A stretch of 64,000 nucleotides of DNA from an uncultured Christensenellaceae bacterium (GTDB lineage: Bacteria > Bacillota > Clostridia > Christensenellales > Borkfalkiaceae), in contig CAJUIR010000001.1 in NCBI GenBank assembly GCA_910586655.1, positions 1 through 64,000 on the forward strand. Direction: 5' to 3'. Shown piece after piece: positions 17,911 to 26,415 of the stretch. Numbering within the stretch: position 1 is the stretch's first letter; each line of letters starts with the position of its first letter. The notes under the pieces were generated by a model. It did not search any database and had not been told where the DNA came from. It was given only the letters and a program-made list of their open reading frames with translations. The position numbers were made by a program, and so were the translations under genes.

Positions 17911-18444
17911 TTAAAAATTGGGTGGGGTGGAAATCCAGATAAATTTGGCTTTCCCTTTGCCGCGGTTTAAGATACGGTGTTCTTTGTTTGCCGTAAAATA
18001 AAAACTTTCGCCTTTCTTCACGGGATAGGGTTTCCCTGCGCGCACGACCGCGATTTTGCCTTCGAGTACAAATCCGAATTCTTCGCCCTCATGTGGGAAA
18101 TCTGCCGGCGTCGAGGCTCCTGCATCCAGTTCTACGAGAACGGGTTCCATCATGTTTTTCTGTGCATTGGGAATGACCCAGTTCCATAGCATTCCGTCCG
18201 ATTGTTTTTCGATATATTCGGCTTCCGAAAATACGATTTTTTCTTCCGCTTCTTCGTGAAAGAAATCGGAAAGGTTGCTGCCCAACGCATTGAGAAGGTC
18301 GACGAGCGTGGCGATCGAAGGGCTTGTTAAATCGTTTTCAAGTTGAGAAATATATCCTTTCGTCAATTCGCACCTGTCGGCAAGTTCTTCCTGTGTCAGA
18401 TTTTTCTGTTGTCGGATCTCTTTCAATTTTGCGCCGAGTTCCAT
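17911..18444 (-). CDS. XRE-family regulator with cupin domain (PuuR-like)
   Basis: A 177-residue regulator with an N-terminal helix-turn-helix (LKEIRQQKNLTQEELADRCE, then LTKGYISQLEND; about 6-40) and a C-terminal cupin fold (FPHEGEEFGFVLEGKI, KKGESFYFTANKEHRILNRG). Such proteins commonly sense small metabolites, and those next to potABCD are expected to respond to polyamines and control uptake; this is inferred from position. It is first in the pot operon, 18 nt before potA, behind a promoter and palindromes at 18484-18577. Confidence 0.9.
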   Translation of the reverse strand: MELGAKLKEIRQQKNLTQEELADRCELTKGYISQLENDLTSPSIATLVDLLNALGSNLSDFFHEEAEEKIVFSEAEYIEKQSDGMLWNWVIPNAQKNMMEPVLVELDAGASTPADFPHEGEEFGFVLEGKIAVVRAGKPYPVKKGESFYFTANKEHRILNRGKGKAKFIWISTPPNF

Positions 18445-18483
18445 AATGCCTCCGAAGTATAGTATGACTAAACTTTTTGCGCC

Positions 18484-18506
18484 TTTTTACGAAACTCTCG
18501 TAAAAA
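18484..18506. promoter_or_regulatory. Palindrome between pot promoter and its first gene
   Basis: Nine-bp arms TTTTTACGA / TCGTAAAAA with a 5-nt spacer, lying downstream of the pot operon promoter and 40 nt before the regulator gene. A second AT-rich dyad (AAACT / AGTTT, about 18509-18520) adjoins it. The position suits an operator for the XRE-cupin protein. Confidence 0.5.
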
Positions 18507-18547
18507 TAAACTAAAAGTTTAATAAAAATAAACCAAAACCGCAAAAA

Positions 18548-18577
18548 AGTATAAAATATTTTTTATCTCTTTGTCAA
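18548..18577 (-). promoter_or_regulatory. Promoter of the pot operon
   Basis: On the minus strand TTGACA (18572-18577), 18-bp spacer, TATACT (18548-18553), about 100 nt upstream of the regulator ATG. Confidence 0.65.
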
Positions 18578-18634
18578 CTGTTTGAACGCATTTTCGACAA
18601 AATTTTTTGACTGAAATTATAAATTAATAAAAAA

Positions 18635-18659
18635 AATATCCGTAACGGAAACGGATATT
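18635..18659 (-). terminator. Second terminator downstream of rpsT
   Basis: AATATCCGT / ACGGATATT stem; the minus strand then runs into TTTTTT. It probably backs up the first rpsT terminator and shields the pot promoter. Confidence 0.6.
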
Positions 18660-18691
18660 ACAGTGTCGGGATAAAATCGGGCATAAAAAAA

Positions 18692-18711
18692 CCTCCGCAA
18701 AAATGCGGAGG
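18692..18711 (-). terminator. Terminator of rpsT
   Basis: CCTCCGC / GCGGAGG stem followed on the minus strand by a run of T, 17 nt after the rpsT stop. Confidence 0.85.
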
Positions 18712-18727
18712 AAAAGATCAAAAACAA

Positions 18728-18994
18728 TTAAGCGGAAAGCGTTGCAAGTTTTTTAGCAAGTTTCGCTTTTTTATTGGCTGCGTTGTTTTTGTGAAGAATC
18801 CCCTTGGAAACAGCCGAATCAATTGCCGAAACGGTTTCGGGGTAGAGGCTGTTCGCCAGTTCCTTATCGTTTGCGTTGATTGCTGCAAGGAATTTTTTAA
18901 TTTGAGTTTTTAATGCGGATTTGATTGCCTTATTTTGCTGGGCTTTTTTTTCGGTTACCAAAACGCGTTTTTTTGCGGACTTGATGTTGGGCAC
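18728..18994 (-). CDS. rpsT: 30S ribosomal protein S20
   Basis: Binds 16S rRNA in the small subunit. The 88-residue basic protein starts [16 protein letters not shown] and ends [15 protein letters not shown], matching S20 in size and lysine content. The start is GTG at 18994 with AAAGGAG 7 nt upstream. A longer reading from 19195 is possible but adds 67 unrelated residues and overlaps the murI promoter side, so I reject it. Confidence 0.95.
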   Translation of the reverse strand: MPNIKSAKKRVLVTEKKAQQNKAIKSALKTQIKKFLAAINANDKELANSLYPETVSAIDSAVSKGILHKNNAANKKAKLAKKLATLSA

Positions 18995-19124
18995 AGTATT
19001 ACTCCTTTGAATGACATCTGAATTAACTTGCATTATTTTAGCATAAAATAATAGGCTTGTAAACTGTTTTTCATGCGAAAGAAGCAAAATTTCCGAATTT
19101 TTTTCAAGTACGGAGGGCGGGAAT

Positions 19125-19940
19125 ATGAAAAACGAGATGCGCATCGGCATTTTCGACAGCGGGATCGGCGGGCTTACCGTGTTATCCGAATGCATAAAAG
19201 GTACGGCGGGCGTTTCCTATTATTATTACGGAGACAATCGGAATGCGCCTTACGGAGCGCGCGGACGCAGCGAAATTACGAAATTTGTAAAAACCGCGAT
19301 GGAGAAGTTCGCGGAAATAGGGGTGAGCGCCGCGGTGCTTGCCTGTAACACTGCCACGGCAGTCTGCGCGGAACAAATGCGAAACGCATTTTCGTTTCCC
19401 GTCATCGGAATGGAGCCTGCCGTGAAACCTGCCGCCGAGATCTGTAAACACGCATTGGTGCTTGCCACGCCCCGTACGGCAGAGAGCGAACGGTTGCAAT
19501 CGCTTTTGTCCCGATTTCCGCAGTGTCATTTTACCGTATTTCCCGCCGCGAAACTTGCCGGCGCAATTGAAGCAACGTTAACCACAGGCGCGCCGTTCGA
19601 TCTTACGGAGCATCTTCCGCAGGGTCGGTTCGACGGTGTCGTACTCGGCTGTACGCATTATATCTATTTCCGCAGAGAAATATCCGACTTTTACGGCGTG
19701 CCCGTATTTGACGGTAACGCAGGTACGGCAAATCGTCTGTTATCGCTTCTGGATCGATCCTGCCGTGGGAGAGACGACCACTTGACACCACAAAATACGA
19801 ACGTTTGTTTGTTTCAAAACGTGAGCGGAATTACCAGAAATAACGTGTATTTTGTCGGAAAAGACGGGGGAATCAATAAAAAAGTCTATAAATCTGAACA
19901 AATGTTTCAATTTCAAGCAAAAAAAATTTTCATTTTTTAA
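19125..19940 (+). CDS. murI: Glutamate racemase
   Basis: Converts L- to D-glutamate for peptidoglycan. The 271-residue protein has both catalytic cysteines, ACNTAT near 78 and LGCTHYIYF near 182, the N-terminal [14 protein letters not shown] and the substrate loop [21 protein letters not shown] upstream of ATG 19125 supports the start; ATG 19137 is a possible alternative. It directly precedes the division cluster but has its own upstream region, and the cluster promoter begins 20 nt after its stop with no obvious terminator between. Confidence 0.94.
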   Translation: MKNEMRIGIFDSGIGGLTVLSECIKGTAGVSYYYYGDNRNAPYGARGRSEITKFVKTAMEKFAEIGVSAAVLACNTATAVCAEQMRNAFSFPVIGMEPAVKPAAEICKHALVLATPRTAESERLQSLLSRFPQCHFTVFPAAKLAGAIEATLTTGAPFDLTEHLPQGRFDGVVLGCTHYIYFRREISDFYGVPVFDGNAGTANRLLSLLDRSCRGRDDHLTPQNTNVCLFQNVSGITRNNVYFVGKDGGINKKVYKSEQMFQFQAKKIFIF

Positions 19941-19946
19941 TAATTA

Positions 19947-19989
19947 GTGGTTCAAGGTGGTTGACAGTGGCTAAAAGTGGTGATATAAT
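19947..19989 (+). promoter_or_regulatory. dcw promoter with four MraZ-type boxes
   Basis: TTGACA (19961-19966), 17 bp, TATAAT (19984-19989). GTGG occurs at 19947, 19957, 19967 and 19977, an exact 10-bp period that puts all four on one face of the helix and across the -35 box. MraZ is known to bind short direct repeats of this kind upstream of its own gene, so this is very likely its autoregulatory operator. Confidence 0.88.
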
Positions 19990-20022
19990 GACCCTGTTAT
20001 ATCTCAAAAAATAGGTAAAGGC

Positions 20023-20469
20023 ATGAAAATTCTATTCGGTGCGGTCAGCCATCAGTTGGACGCGAAAAACAGAATAAGAATCCCTTCGAAGTTCCGGAAC
20101 GCATTTCCCGAGAACGAGCCTCTCTATTTTGCAATGTATAACGGCAACCGCATTGCGGTCATGCCCGAATCGGTACTCAGCGAGCGTTACAATTTTATCG
20201 ATAACCTCACTCCTGCCGATCAGAACGAGATGAACGCAGCAACCAGCATCTTCGAATGGATCGAACCCGTCGAAGAAGACAGTTACGGAAGAGCGGTAAT
20301 TCCTCCCCGTTTTAAAAAACGCGCGGGGATCGAGAAAGAAGTGCTTACCGTGGGAATGCGCAACTTTATCGAAATCTGGTCGCAGGAAGTTCACGATCGG
20401 GTGATCAATTCGCTGACTCCCGAAGACACCAAAGCCGTTTACACGAAATCTCATCCGGACAAGGCATGA
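20023..20469 (+). CDS. mraZ: Transcriptional regulator MraZ
   Basis: AbrB-like DNA-binding protein that represses the division and cell-wall cluster it heads. The 148-residue chain contains the two swapped-hairpin repeats: HQLDAKNRIRIPSKFRNAF (about 10-28) and EEDSYGRAVIPPRFKKRAGI (about 85-104). RBS AGGTAAAGG precedes the ATG. Its stop overlaps the rsmH start. Confidence 0.95.
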   Translation: MKILFGAVSHQLDAKNRIRIPSKFRNAFPENEPLYFAMYNGNRIAVMPESVLSERYNFIDNLTPADQNEMNAATSIFEWIEPVEEDSYGRAVIPPRFKKRAGIEKEVLTVGMRNFIEIWSQEVHDRVINSLTPEDTKAVYTKSHPDKA

Positions 20470-21407
20470 TGACCGATACGTATCATTGTCCGATCATGGT
20501 AAAGGAAGTCGTTAACGGGCTCGATTTGAAAGACGGCGGAATTTATTTCGACGGCACAGCGGGCGGCGGCGGACATTCCTTTGCGATTTTAAAATCCAAT
20601 CCGACCGTACGTCTGATCGCCACCGATAAAGACGGCGATGCGATCGAGGCGGCGGAAGAAAGACTTTCCGTGTTTAAAGGAAGGTACCGACTGCACCGTA
20701 CCGACTTCAAAAATTTTGAAGAAGTGTTTGCGGAAGAAGGGGTCGGTAAAATCGACGGTTATTTGCTCGATCTCGGCATTTCATCCCATCAAATCGACGA
20801 CGAAACGAGGGGATTTGCTTATAAAAACGGGAATGCTCCGCTCGATATGAGAATGGACAGGCGAACAGCGTTTTCTGCCCGCGACGTCGTAAACGGTTAT
20901 TCGGAAGAAGATCTGAAACGTATTCTCCGCGAATACGGAGAAGAACAATACGCACCTTCGATTGCAAGGAATATTGTCCGCGCAAGGGAAAATCAACAAA
21001 TTCATACCTGTGCGGAACTGGAAGAGATCGTAGAAAGGAGCGTGCCTGCAAAGTACCGTTATTCGGCTTGTGCGAGAAAGACTTTTCAGGCGATCCGCAT
21101 CGAAGTGAACGGCGAACTCAACGGGTTGCGTGAATGCGTAACAACTCTGACGCGGCGTTTGAAGAAGGGCGGCAGAGCGTGCATTTTAACGTTTCACTCG
21201 TTGGAAGACAGAATCGTAAAACAAGTTTTTCGGGATCTTTCGACGGCTTGCACTTGTCCCAAAGAATTTCCCGTCTGCGTCTGCGGAAGAACTCAGGAAA
21301 TCGAACTGATCGGACGCAAGCCGCTTACGGCAGACGCGGAAGAACTGAAGAACAATTCGCGCAGCAAGAGCGCAAAATTGAGAATCGCTGAAAAAATCAT
21401 AGAATGA
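20466..21407 (+). CDS. rsmH: 16S rRNA (cytosine-1402-N4)-methyltransferase RsmH
   Basis: SAM-dependent methylation of C1402 in 16S rRNA. The 313-residue protein has the family start YHCPIMVKEVVNGL, the SAM-binding FDGTAGGGGHSFAIL and ATDKDGDAI, the LLDLGISSHQID segment and the C-terminal TFHSLEDRIVK. Two adjacent ATG codons (20466, 20469) could start it. It is translationally coupled to mraZ. Confidence 0.96.
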   Translation: MMTDTYHCPIMVKEVVNGLDLKDGGIYFDGTAGGGGHSFAILKSNPTVRLIATDKDGDAIEAAEERLSVFKGRYRLHRTDFKNFEEVFAEEGVGKIDGYLLDLGISSHQIDDETRGFAYKNGNAPLDMRMDRRTAFSARDVVNGYSEEDLKRILREYGEEQYAPSIARNIVRARENQQIHTCAELEEIVERSVPAKYRYSACARKTFQAIRIEVNGELNGLRECVTTLTRRLKKGGRACILTFHSLEDRIVKQVFRDLSTACTCPKEFPVCVCGRTQEIELIGRKPLTADAEELKNNSRSKSAKLRIAEKIIE

Positions 21408-21444
21408 TTCAAGAACGATAGGAATACAATTAAGGAGAGGAACC

Positions 21445-22209
21445 ATGGCTGGGTCAACGGTCCTTGAAAGAACAACTGAAAAAAGCGGAACGCAAACGAT
21501 TCAGTCCGAAACTTCCGCGGCAGAGAAACAACATAACGAAAGAAAAGCAGACTTTCTGAAATTGTTATACGCCGAGGAAGAAACGGAAACTTCAAACGCG
21601 CCCGTACAGACCGCCGCTCCTCAGACAGCGCCCGTTGCATCGGACGCAGTGCAGAGAATTGCGGATTATAAGTCTTATTCCGCTCCCGTTTCGAAACATT
21701 TGCTTTTCGAGGGGATTGCCTATAAAGACGGCGCATTGATATCCGAAACAGCGGTGAAAAACGATCCGGTAACGGCGTCTGCGGCAGTAGTGACCGCGCC
21801 CGTAGAAGCGCCTGCGCGTTGGACGGAGACGATTGCTGCGCCTGCTGCGGTTGCGATCACGGAAGAAGATGCGTTGCCTACCCGTCGTACGATGGACACG
21901 CTCCGCCAAAACACGGTGATCGCCGCGGCGGAAAAGACGGGGTTGTTCGCAGGAATTTCCACGCGGGCAAAAGTGATCCTTGCAGCGGTCGTCTGTGCGA
22001 TCGTACTCGCGATTACGGTGATTTGTATCAATACGGGCATCATTAATTCGTTAGACGCCAGAATCGCCGATTTGCGTTCGCAGATTGCCGAAGAAACGAT
22101 CAAATATCAGGATATCGAACAGCAACTCGAAGATATTTACAATTTCGAAGGTCCGATTCAGGAATTGGTCAAGCAGTTCGCCGAAGCCAACGGAATGATC
22201 AGACGCTGA
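21445..22209 (+). CDS. ftsL: FtsL-like septum protein with long cytoplasmic N-terminus
   Basis: Position between rsmH and the septal transpeptidase, one membrane helix (VILAAVVCAIVLAITVICI, about 172-190) and a short C-terminal coiled coil (LRSQIAEETIKYQDIEQQLE) define an FtsL/DivIC-type divisome protein. At 254 residues it is about twice the usual size. The extra roughly 170 residues before the helix are polar, rich in Ala, Thr, Glu and Pro, and probably disordered in the cytoplasm. AAGGAGAGG precedes the ATG. No sequence signature exists for FtsL, so the call leans on topology and context. Confidence 0.75.
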   Translation: MAGSTVLERTTEKSGTQTIQSETSAAEKQHNERKADFLKLLYAEEETETSNAPVQTAAPQTAPVASDAVQRIADYKSYSAPVSKHLLFEGIAYKDGALISETAVKNDPVTASAAVVTAPVEAPARWTETIAAPAAVAITEEDALPTRRTMDTLRQNTVIAAAEKTGLFAGISTRAKVILAAVVCAIVLAITVICINTGIINSLDARIADLRSQIAEETIKYQDIEQQLEDIYNFEGPIQELVKQFAEANGMIRR

Positions 22210-22221
22210 TCTGCAATTAAA

Positions 22222-23982
22222 TTGAATCACGGAGGGAGCCGTATCAAACCGAAATTATTTTCGATTACGATCCTACAAAAGAGGTTATTTGCCGTACTTT
22301 CGGCGATAGCCTTTATTTTTTGCATTTTTCTCATGCGTTTTTTTTACATACAGGTCATTTGGGAAGACGAATTGCACTATCGTGCGCTCGACCAGTGGAC
22401 GCGAGAAATTCCTGTCGTTGCCAACCGCGGAAAAATATTCGACTGCAACGGAGAACTGCTCGCCGCAAACGCTACGGCATACAGCGTTTTCGCACGCGCA
22501 TCCGCTGTAGATCAAGCCGAAGACAGCGCAACGTTTCTCTCTGCCCAACTTGGTTTGACCTATGAGGAGGTCTTGAAAAAACTGACCGATAAAAGCCGTT
22601 CGGAAGTGACGGTCGTACGGCAAACGGACAAATCGGCAGTGGAAAAGATCGAGGGCGCAAATCTTTCGGGAATCTATTATTCGAGAGATAATATCCGTTT
22701 GTATCCTTATGGTTCGCTTGCTTCGCAGATTCTGGGCTTTACCTCTTACGACCGTTCGGGCACCACGGGGATCGAACAATATTACAATAAATATCTCGCG
22801 GGGAAGAACGGCGAAATTCTTTTTGAAACCGATCTTGTCGGCGTCGACTTAAAGGGGGCGACCGCCGCTTATCTTCCGGCGGAAGACGGACTGAACGTGC
22901 GCATGACGCTCGATTACAGAATTCAGTCGCTTGCCGAAGAAGTGATGCAGAAGACGCTCGAATCGACGAACGCAAAGGCGGCGCGCGCAATTGTCCTCGA
23001 TCCGTCCGATTTCTCGGTGCTCGCTATGGTCAATTTGCCCTCGTACGACCTCAACGAGATCCCGCGCGACGATATGGATACGCTCAATCAACTCTCGCGC
23101 AACTGTTTGGTGTCCGACGTATACGAGCCCGGGTCGACTTTCAAAATCGTAACGGCGGCGGCAAATATCGAAGAAAATCTGAAAGGCAATCCGAACGCGT
23201 TTGCGCGCAATTACGTTTTTTCAAGTGCAAGAACGCGCACGGTAGAGGGCTCGACGATCAAATGTTGGAGCGATCACGCTAACGGAAAACATTCCAACCA
23301 AACGCTTGCGGAGGCGCTCAATAACAGTTGCAATCCTTGCTTTGTAGACATCGCGCTCTCGCTGGGAAAAGACTGTTTTTACGATTATCTTTCGGCATTC
23401 CGGTTCGGGCGCGAAACGGGCATCGACTTTTCGGGAGAATCCATCGGTATGTTGCTGCCCGAAAGTACCGTACAAAACGGCGATCTTGCCCGTATCGGCT
23501 TCGGACAGGCGATTGCGGTAACGCCCTTGCAACTTGCTTGCGCCGCCGCGTCTGCAGTCAACGGAGGATACTATTATGCCCCGCGTCTTGTATCGGAAAT
23601 TTTTTCCGACGATAACTCGGTCAGGGAAAAAACGGAACCGATGTTGCTGGCTCGTACGGTCAGTAAAGAGGCTTCGGCAATTCTTTCCGGCATGCTCGAA
23701 GGAGTCGTGCGCGACGGAAGCGGAAAAAAAGCCTATATCGAGGGATACCGCGTCGCAGGGAAGACGGGTACTGCGCAAAAATACGAAAACGGCGTCATTG
23801 CGCAAGGAAAATACATTTCGTCGTTTGTCGGTTATTTTCCGGCGAACAATCCCCGCTATCTGGCGCTCATCATCGTAGACGAGCCGGAAGGGACGTATTA
23901 CGGCAGCGCGGTTGCCGCTCCGTGTGCAAAAGATATTTTTCAGGGAATTATCGATATCAAAGAAATCAGCCCAACGGAGTAG
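22222..23982 (+). CDS. ftsI: Penicillin-binding protein 2, FtsI/SpoVD type
   Basis: Septal peptidoglycan transpeptidase. After a membrane helix (about 20-45) come the dimerisation domain (RGKIFDCNGELLAANATAYSV) and a transpeptidase domain with EPGSTFKIVTA (active Ser in STFK), SCN as the SxN motif and AGKTGTAQ as the KTG motif. No PASTA domains follow. The frame allows TTG 22222, which has no ribosome site. A perfect GGAGGG at 22231 lies 6 nt before an in-frame ATC at 22243, so the true start may be a rare ATC codon. Total about 580 residues. Confidence 0.93.
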   Translation: MNHGGSRIKPKLFSITILQKRLFAVLSAIAFIFCIFLMRFFYIQVIWEDELHYRALDQWTREIPVVANRGKIFDCNGELLAANATAYSVFARASAVDQAEDSATFLSAQLGLTYEEVLKKLTDKSRSEVTVVRQTDKSAVEKIEGANLSGIYYSRDNIRLYPYGSLASQILGFTSYDRSGTTGIEQYYNKYLAGKNGEILFETDLVGVDLKGATAAYLPAEDGLNVRMTLDYRIQSLAEEVMQKTLESTNAKAARAIVLDPSDFSVLAMVNLPSYDLNEIPRDDMDTLNQLSRNCLVSDVYEPGSTFKIVTAAANIEENLKGNPNAFARNYVFSSARTRTVEGSTIKCWSDHANGKHSNQTLAEALNNSCNPCFVDIALSLGKDCFYDYLSAFRFGRETGIDFSGESIGMLLPESTVQNGDLARIGFGQAIAVTPLQLACAAASAVNGGYYYAPRLVSEIFSDDNSVREKTEPMLLARTVSKEASAILSGMLEGVVRDGSGKKAYIEGYRVAGKTGTAQKYENGVIAQGKYISSFVGYFPANNPRYLALIIVDEPEGTYYGSAVAAPCAKDIFQGIIDIKEISPTE

Positions 23983-23986
23983 AATT

Positions 23987-25420
23987 ATGAAATTATCTTT
24001 TCTTGCCAAAGAATTGCCCGATTGTAAGATCATCGGCGGAGACGCGGAAATCCACGCCTTATGTACCGATAGCCGCGTCGCAGGCGCGGGAGATTTGTTT
24101 TTCTGTTTTCACGGAACGCATTTCGATTCGCACTGTTTTGCGGAGGAAGCGGAACTTCGCGGCGCGTCGGCGATCGTTTCGGAAGAGGAAACGGACGTCG
24201 GGATTCCTCAACTGATCGTTCCGGACGGCAGGGAAGCAATGTCGTATATTTCCGCCGCGTTTTACGGGCATCCCGAACGGAAACTTTCGATCGTGGGGAT
24301 TACGGGGACAAACGGGAAAACGACGACCATGTACATGCTCAAAAATATTCTGGAAGAAGCGGGGAAAAAAGTCGGAATTATCGGCACGTTGGGCGCATGT
24401 TATTCTGACGTGACCGTATCGCCCACGCTCACTACGCCCGATCCCGTGTTTTTATTTTCCCTTCTCGCCGACATGTCGCGTCTGTCTACGGAAGTGGTGG
24501 TGATGGAAGTTTCCGCGCATGCGCTTGCGCTTAAAAAGGAAAGCCCCATTGTGTACGACGCCGTCGTATTTACCAATCTTACGCAAGATCATCTCGACTT
24601 TTTCGGCAGCATGCGCGAGTACGGGAATGCCAAAAAGAGCCTGTTTGACCCTGCGCGAAACCGTTTTTCCGTTCTGAATATCGACGATCCTTTTGCCGCG
24701 GAACTGACGGAACTGGGCGGAACTTATAAAACGTACGGGTTGGATAATCCTGCCGATTCCTTTGCGGTCATCGGAAAAGAATCTCTCCGCGGGACGGAAG
24801 TGATGCTCAATTTAAGCGACGAACTTTGCAATGCGGAAATCACGCTTACGGGCAGACACAACGTGTATAATGCATTGGCGGCGGCTACGGTCGGACAGAA
24901 ATTCGGCGCCGATTCAAAAGCGATTGCGCGCGGACTGAAAAAGACGCAGGTGAACGGGCGGCTGGAACGCGTGGCGAGTTACCGTGGCGCGGAAATTTTC
25001 GTCGATTTCGCGCACACGCCCGACGGGCTTGAAAAATCGATGCGCGCGATCAAACAGTATTGCCGGCGCAAACTGATCGTTTTGTTCGGATGCGGAGGCA
25101 ACCGCGACAGTGCAAAACGCCCGATCATGGGAAAAGTGGCGGCGGAAAACGCCGATTTTGCCGTGATTACTTCCGATAATCCGCGTTACGAAGATCCGCT
25201 CGATATTATTGCGGAAATCGAAAAAGGATTTGCTCCCGTTTCTAAAAACTATATTGTGATCGAAGACCGCGAGGCGGCGACGCGCCATGCAATCGGGATG
25301 CTCGAAAAAGGCGACGTTTTGCTGGTTGCGGGGAAAGGCGGTGAATGCGAACAGGAAATAATGGGAATAAAGTATCGTTATAACGATAAAGCCGTCATCG
25401 GCTCTTTGTTGAATCCCTGA
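23987..25420 (+). CDS. murE: UDP-MurNAc-tripeptide synthetase MurE, meso-DAP type
   Basis: Adds the third amino acid of the peptidoglycan stem. The 477-residue Mur ligase has the ATP loop GITGTNGKTTTMYML, the LTTPDPVF segment and the C-terminal DNPRYEDP. The D-N-P-R motif is the determinant for meso-diaminopimelate, so the wall is predicted to be DAP-type. The start is ATG 23987, five nt after the ftsI stop, with CAACGGAG upstream; an earlier in-frame start would lie inside ftsI. MurF is not adjacent. Confidence 0.95.
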   Translation: MKLSFLAKELPDCKIIGGDAEIHALCTDSRVAGAGDLFFCFHGTHFDSHCFAEEAELRGASAIVSEEETDVGIPQLIVPDGREAMSYISAAFYGHPERKLSIVGITGTNGKTTTMYMLKNILEEAGKKVGIIGTLGACYSDVTVSPTLTTPDPVFLFSLLADMSRLSTEVVVMEVSAHALALKKESPIVYDAVVFTNLTQDHLDFFGSMREYGNAKKSLFDPARNRFSVLNIDDPFAAELTELGGTYKTYGLDNPADSFAVIGKESLRGTEVMLNLSDELCNAEITLTGRHNVYNALAAATVGQKFGADSKAIARGLKKTQVNGRLERVASYRGAEIFVDFAHTPDGLEKSMRAIKQYCRRKLIVLFGCGGNRDSAKRPIMGKVAAENADFAVITSDNPRYEDPLDIIAEIEKGFAPVSKNYIVIEDREAATRHAIGMLEKGDVLLVAGKGGECEQEIMGIKYRYNDKAVIGSLLNP

Positions 25421-25434
25421 AACCAGAGGCGTTT

Positions 25435-26385
25435 ATGCGTAATATTCTGTTCTGTCTTCTTGCGTCATTTTTGGTATCCTTTCTGCTTTGCGTCTTGCTG
25501 ATCCCGCTCCTCAAACGGTTGGGCGCAGAGCAAAATATCCTTCATTATGTAAAAGAACATAAAAACAAAGGGGGGACGCCCACGATGGGCGGACTCGCCT
25601 TTATTCTTGCTGCTTCCGTCGTCGCATTTGCCGCAAACGGTACTGCGGACAAGCCGTTTTTGGTTACGCTTGCCGTGGGAATCGGGTATCTTGCCGTCGG
25701 CTTTTTAGACGATTTTTTAAAAAAAGCGCGGGGGAATAATCTGGGACTCCGTCCTTATCAAAAAATTATTTTCCAGTTTGCCGTCGCCGTTATGGCAGGG
25801 ATTTATTGCTGTTTAGAGGGACTTACGGTCGTTAAGATCCCTTACACCTCAGTCGAATTCGATCTCGGTTGGGGAATGCTTCCGCTTGCCGTGTTGGTTC
25901 TTGTTGCGACGGTGAACAGCGTCAATCTTACCGACGGTCTGGACGGACTTGCCGGTTCCGTGAGCGCGGTATTTTTTGCCGTCGTCGGAGGTTTGGTTCT
26001 GTTGCAGGAACAGGACGGCGGAATTCCCAATCTCTGTTTTTGTCTGACGGGTGCGCTCTTGGCTTTTTTGGTGTTCAACGTCAACCGTGCGAGCGTTTTC
26101 ATGGGGGATACTGGCTCATTGTCTTTGGGCGGCTTTGCCGCCTGCGCCGCGCTTTTTTCGGGAAACGCGCTCGTCATTCCGATCGTCGGCGTGATGTTTG
26201 TCCTTTCAAGCATATCTGTCATTATTCAAGTAATATACTATAAAAAAACAGGCAAGCGGATTTTTCTGATGGCGCCCATTCACCATCATTTTCAGGAGAA
26301 AGGTCATTCGGAGGGAAAAATCGCTTACGTCTATTCCGTAATTACCGTCATCCTCGGAATCAGTCTGCTTTTGCCGTTTGTTTGA
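25435..26385 (+). CDS. mraY: Phospho-MurNAc-pentapeptide transferase MraY
   Basis: Makes lipid I at the cytoplasmic membrane. The 316-residue, roughly ten-helix protein has GGTPTMGGLAF, DDFLKKARGNNLGL, NSVNLTDGLDGLAGS with the catalytic aspartates, FMGDTGSLSLGG and APIHHHFQEKGHSE. It lies 14 nt after murE. Confidence 0.96.
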   Translation: MRNILFCLLASFLVSFLLCVLLIPLLKRLGAEQNILHYVKEHKNKGGTPTMGGLAFILAASVVAFAANGTADKPFLVTLAVGIGYLAVGFLDDFLKKARGNNLGLRPYQKIIFQFAVAVMAGIYCCLEGLTVVKIPYTSVEFDLGWGMLPLAVLVLVATVNSVNLTDGLDGLAGSVSAVFFAVVGGLVLLQEQDGGIPNLCFCLTGALLAFLVFNVNRASVFMGDTGSLSLGGFAACAALFSGNALVIPIVGVMFVLSSISVIIQVIYYKKTGKRIFLMAPIHHHFQEKGHSEGKIAYVYSVITVILGISLLLPFV

Positions 26386-26415
26386 TTCCCGAATATCGGG
26401 GAAAAGGAGTGAAGT

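Noticed and set aside
18995..19195. A 67-codon N-terminal extension of rpsT
   Set aside because: The GTG at 18994 has a perfect ribosome site and gives a normal S20; the extension shares nothing with S20 and lies in the upstream regulatory DNA.
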